Origin: an uncultured Veillonella sp.
GTDB lineage: Bacteria; Bacillota; Negativicutes; Veillonellales; Veillonellaceae
Reading direction: 5' to 3'
Assembly (NCBI GenBank): GCA_900556785.1
Contig: USQK01000022.1
Coordinates: forward strand, 1-24,586
Length of the DNA: 24,586 bases
Shown: in pieces, positions 22,701 to 24,586 of the stretch
Position numbering within the stretch: the stretch's first letter is position 1
Layout: each line of letters begins with the position of its first letter
The notes under the pieces: model-generated
Databases searched by the model: none
What the model was told of the DNA's origin: nothing
The model's input: the letters and a program-made list of their open reading frames with translations, nothing else
Made by a program: the position numbers and the translations under genes

Positions 22701-22827
22701 GATAATCTCCTTAATATAACTAGTAAATATGAGTTTCGAAAGATGCACTTACTATCATAGGAACACCTGTTCATTTTTATAAGTTCATTATAGCACTTAC
22801 AATAATTTTGAATAGTAGAATGATTTG

Positions 22828-22891
22828 CGATAGATACTATCAAATGTGATAGATTTGTGATGATAGCTGTTTCAAATTTTAGTGATATAAT
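22828..22891 (+). promoter_or_regulatory. Promoter region of copy C with GATAG/CTATC motifs
   Basis: An extended -10 box TGATATAAT lies at 22883-22891. Upstream, GATAG and CTATC motifs repeat; CTATCA (22837-22842) and TGATAG (22847-22852) flank AATG, and a further GATGATAG lies at about 22859. These may be regulator sites for the gene at 22931. Confidence 0.45.
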
Positions 22892-22930
22892 TTACTTGAT
22901 ATATATAGTTTGTTTGTAGGGGAATATATA

Positions 22931-23563
22931 ATGAAAAAGGTTGTATGTGCATTAGCTACGTTAGCTTTTATAGGTTCCATTAATGTTGTGTCCGCAGATG
23001 ATTCGACTCGTTTTAGACTCAATGGTAATTCGATTTATGATCAGCCCTATGGTGACAGAAATGAGTTTCCATGTCCTGACAGACTCGGTAGTTGTACTAT
23101 GACGGATAGCGATTATAGAAGCACTCGTAAAGGTCAATCTCTAGAGGTGTTTGATACCCTATATGAGGCTAAGCAACATTTGAACTTTAAACCGCAGTTG
23201 CCAAGTGGTTTAGAGGGATTACGTTCCGTACATGTATCCATTGTGGATCACGATGTATTACAAGTTGTGTATGCCTATCATGAGCTTTTAAAAGGAACAT
23301 ATTTTGACCGTGTAGATGATATGCCGCAGTATATTAAATACCGAGTATCTACCGTATCAGGTAATATCGCAGGTGACTATAAGGATTATGTACCTCAGAA
23401 AACAGAGATTATAAATGGGATGACGATAACCTATCGAATGGTAGATGACGCTGTTTACTTAGCATCTTGGGAACATGAAGGACAAAATCATGTGTTCTTA
23501 TTTAATGAGCCAGTTTCTGTTGAGCGTGCTAGAGAAATGATTAACAGTGTAGGTACTAATTAA
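22931..23563 (+). CDS. Secreted protein of the unnamed paralogue family (copy C)
   Basis: The 210-residue product starts at MKKVVCALATLAFIGSINVVSA; TAGGGGA precedes the ATG. The signal peptide ends near VSA/DD. It is related to the tandem pair at 12453 and 13102: it shares EVFDTLYEAKQHLNFKPQLP, DHDVLQVVYAYHELL, SGNIAGDYKDYVPQ, VYLASWEHEGQNH and the ending FNEPVSVERAREMI. It has two extra Cys in FPCPDRLGSC (about 47-56) within a divergent N-terminal region, which might form a disulfide. It stands alone and is more diverged than copies A and B. Function unknown, exported. Confidence 0.78.
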   Translation: MKKVVCALATLAFIGSINVVSADDSTRFRLNGNSIYDQPYGDRNEFPCPDRLGSCTMTDSDYRSTRKGQSLEVFDTLYEAKQHLNFKPQLPSGLEGLRSVHVSIVDHDVLQVVYAYHELLKGTYFDRVDDMPQYIKYRVSTVSGNIAGDYKDYVPQKTEIINGMTITYRMVDDAVYLASWEHEGQNHVFLFNEPVSVERAREMINSVGTN

Positions 23564-23599
23564 GTTTATTGCTGTACTATCTTTTTAAGCCTGATTAGC

Positions 23600-23611
23600 T
23601 TATAATATACA
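23600..23611 (+). promoter_or_regulatory. Promoter of the candidate antisense RNA
   Basis: A perfect TATAAT lies at 23601-23606; the -35 region is weak (TATCTT at 23578 with a 17-bp spacer). The expected start point is about 23613. No coding start follows. Confidence 0.5.
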
Positions 23612-23673
23612 TATAAAGAGAGCCCATTAACGTGATTAGGGCGTTAGGCTCATCTAAAACTGAACAAAATTAT

Positions 23674-23689
23674 GATGACGCCTAACGTG
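23674..23689 (+). repeat. Direct repeat a (in the antisense RNA)
   Basis: GATGACGCCTAACGTG matches GATGAACCTAACTCACGT at 23831 in GATGA and CCTAAC with one or two extra bases between, and an ACGT further on. Confidence 0.6.
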
Positions 23690-23721
23690 TTAGAGGACTG
23701 CACTCCTCTATACGTTAGGCG
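23679..23721. terminator. Shared hairpin terminator of the small convergent locus
   Basis: CGCCTAACGT (23679-23688) pairs with ACGTTAGGCG (23712-23721), and TAGAGGA (23691-23697) with TCCTCTA (23704-23710), around CTGCAC. That makes 17 paired bases with one small internal loop. TTTATCG follows on the plus strand and TCATCATAATTTT on the minus strand, so it may end both RNAs, though the T-tracts are modest. Confidence 0.72.
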
Positions 23722-23733
23722 TTTATCGTTGTA

Positions 23734-23811
23734 CTACTTAACTAGTGCAATGATAGTGACTACTGATAACAGAACTATGATAATTACATAGGTAACTTCA
23801 TGATTTGTCAT
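23734..23811 (-). CDS. Small hydrophobic peptide, candidate type I toxin
   Basis: A 25-codon frame begins MTNHEVTYV and ends ALVK before TAG. From residue 7 to 24 it is nearly all Ile, Val, Leu, Ala and Thr, enough for one membrane-spanning helix; the ends carry His/Glu (H4, E5) and Lys (K25). It is preceded by GAGGAGGTGATACT, a near-perfect Shine-Dalgarno, and by an extended -10 box TGCTATACT (23878-23870). It is too short for usual gene calls. Its layout, with a convergent RNA, shared hairpin and complementary repeats, is that of par/Fst-like type I toxin-antitoxin loci. The sequence does not resemble Fst, Ibs or TisB closely, so a new family is possible. A leader peptide or small accessory membrane protein are alternatives. 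Confidence 0.65.
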   Translation of the reverse strand: MTNHEVTYVIIIVLLSVVTIIALVK

Positions 23812-23830
23812 AGTATCACCTCCTCGCGGA

Positions 23831-23848
23831 GATGAACCTAACTCACGT
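23831..23848 (-). repeat. Direct repeat b (leader of the peptide mRNA)
   Basis: This is the partner of the repeat at 23674. In the minus-strand RNA it reads ACGTGAGTTAGGTTCATC and lies about 20-35 bases upstream of the start codon, next to the Shine-Dalgarno. It can also pair with a downstream segment of the same strand (complement of 23641-23655, 14 of 15 positions with a G-U), a possible fold-back. Confidence 0.6.
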
Positions 23849-23869
23849 CAACAGACTCTCTTCGTAATA

Positions 23870-23878
23870 AGTATAGCA
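23870..23878 (-). promoter_or_regulatory. Extended -10 promoter of the peptide gene
   Basis: The minus strand reads TGCTATACT from 23878 to 23870, a TGn extended -10. The -35 is weak, as is common with this type. The expected start near 23863 gives a leader of about 52 nt. Confidence 0.55.
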
Positions 23879-23950
23879 AAATACTCTTTACACAAATAGC
23901 GATATACAGTCCTCTTTGGTGTGCTTCATATTAAAAATAACGGAGCTTAT

Positions 23951-24358
23951 ATGAACGCAGATAATTATAAGATTTCAACGTTGCCATATATAGAAAATGC
24001 TAGCAATGAGATAATGGAAAAGTACAATATAAAAGCACAATATGAAACGGAACCACCTCATGGAGATGCTATATATTCTATTTCTATAAAGGGGAAAGTA
24101 TTACCGTTTTGGATTTATGGTAGGGACGTTACTTTCATAGGTAATAGTATGGTTATGGTCGAGTCTGTAAGATGCAAAACCTGGGATCCCATTGAAACCA
24201 TTATTATTGATTTAGAGAATGAAGTGTATGCTAGTTTACAGGAATGGTATACAGATATTTCATTTGTTAATAATCGAATAGAGTTTTCCAATCAAGTGGT
24301 AAAAATGGATAAACGAATTTTAAATAATTTTGAGAATTTAGAGTGGATAAGCTTTTAA
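23951..24358 (+). CDS. Hypothetical protein of 135 residues
   Basis: The ATG at 23951 is preceded by CGGAG and is preferred over a GTG at 23921. The product starts MNADNYKISTLPYIENASNE and has no signal peptide or membrane segment. It has a DAIYSISIKGKVLPFWIYGRDVTFIGNSMVMVES middle and an acidic end, LNNFENLEWISF. The mixture of short strands and the size recall small immunity proteins, but I recognise no family motif. It lies next to the small convergent locus but has its own start and faces away from the peptide gene. A strong terminator follows about 100 bp downstream. Confidence 0.7.
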   Translation: MNADNYKISTLPYIENASNEIMEKYNIKAQYETEPPHGDAIYSISIKGKVLPFWIYGRDVTFIGNSMVMVESVRCKTWDPIETIIIDLENEVYASLQEWYTDISFVNNRIEFSNQVVKMDKRILNNFENLEWISF

Positions 24359-24456
24359 GAGTGATTGCGTAGAGGATTTATTGACTACACTATAGTGAAG
24401 TGTTATTCTATATATGACAAGGGATGTCAATATGTGACATAGTCTCATATGAACGA

Positions 24457-24488
24457 AAAAATAGCAGGGTGGCAGCCCTGCTATTTTT
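24457..24488. terminator. Bidirectional intrinsic terminator
   Basis: AAAAATAGCAGGG (24457-24469) pairs with CCCTGCTATTTTT (24476-24488), perfect 13 bp around TGGCAG; A- and T-tracts flank both ends. It ends the hypothetical gene. Confidence 0.92.
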
Positions 24489-24552
24489 ATTGTGCTAGTT
24501 ACTAACGAGAATGGGGTTATAGGACAAAACGTGTTGGTTTTATAGGCGATGG

Positions 24553-24571
24553 AGCCAGTAAAATACTGGCT
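24553..24571. repeat. Short hairpin near the window end
   Basis: AGCCAGTA (24553-24560) and TACTGGCT (24564-24571) are perfect arms around AAA. No T-tract follows; its context lies beyond the window. Confidence 0.55.
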
Positions 24572-24586
24572 ACCTCTTATCAATAG

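Larger units (their letters stand above)
23613..23728 (+). ncRNA. Candidate antisense (antitoxin) RNA
   Basis: From a start near 23613 an RNA of about 115 nt would run into the hairpin at 23679-23721. It would hold a 5' hairpin (GAGCC/GGCTC with TAACG/CGTTA, 23620-23651), an unpaired linker and a direct repeat, GATGACGCCTAACGTG (23674-23689). That repeat resembles GATGAACCTAACTCACGT (23831-23848), which is transcribed from the other strand as the leader of the peptide gene, so the two RNAs can pair. It overlaps the peptide gene's 3' region but not its coding part. The RNA is inferred from promoter, terminator and complementarity; no transcript has been seen. Confidence 0.5.

Noticed and set aside
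24414..24440. TGACA/TGTCA repeats after the last gene
   Set aside because: Only 5-bp arms in A+T-rich sequence; not above chance.
24500..24586. Partial gene at the window end
   Set aside because: Short frames on both strands resemble protein fragments (plus-strand VGFIGDGASK, minus-strand VASILLAPSP), but no start or long frame supports them inside the window.

Overview
The window looks like a chromosomal segment of a Negativicutes bacterium, most probably Veillonella. This is inferred from the A+T-rich composition, a mixture of Firmicutes-style signals (strong AGGAGG ribosome sites, intrinsic hairpin terminators) and the style of the secreted proteins; no database search was possible. It starts in the 3' end of a 23S rRNA gene, followed by a 5S rRNA and its terminator, so it lies just downstream of an rrn operon.

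Layout. 1-371: rRNA operon tail. 372-800: gene-free, hairpin-rich spacer with 5S-like fragments. 801-2513: pirin gene with a promoter and operator-like dyad, then a HigB/HigA-type toxin-antitoxin operon on the minus strand. 2773-4792: CGGC-domain protein and a secreted M48 metalloprotease. 5044-6525: PLP aminotransferase and two terminators. 6556-10982: an ArsR-like regulator divergent from a fixCXAB electron-transfer operon. 10985-11450: a complex intergenic repeat region (nested 14- and 15-bp inverted repeats, duplicated 128-bp block). 11559-13803: an SDR oxidoreductase and a tandem pair of secreted paralogues. 13824-18809: a five-gene nickel/peptide-type ABC transporter operon behind a Fur-like box, with the substrate-binding protein interrupted by an in-frame TGA. 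18880-21221: GyrI-like, RhuM-like and HXXEE genes. 21224-22299: an intact IS30-family element. 22304-23563: a small CxCxxC protein (minus strand) and a third member of the secreted paralogue family. 23600-23880: a candidate type I toxin-antitoxin locus. 23951-24488: an orphan gene and terminator.

How the genes work together. FixA and FixB form the electron-transfer flavoprotein, and FixC and FixX the membrane-facing FAD/Fe-S partner; the ArsR-like regulator and a dyad in the shared intergenic region may control them. The ABC operon encodes two permeases, two ATPases and a lipoprotein receptor; the Fur-like box suggests it imports a metal or metal complex, but the nonsense codon should leave it without its receptor unless the codon is read through or is a sequence error.

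The most interesting item is the small locus at 23600-23880. A 25-codon hydrophobic peptide gene with a near-perfect Shine-Dalgarno lies on the minus strand. A perfect TATAAT box faces it on the plus strand, the two units converge on one hairpin, and direct repeats would let the plus-strand RNA pair with the peptide mRNA leader. This organisation is like the par/Fst type I system, with a peptide I do not recognise.
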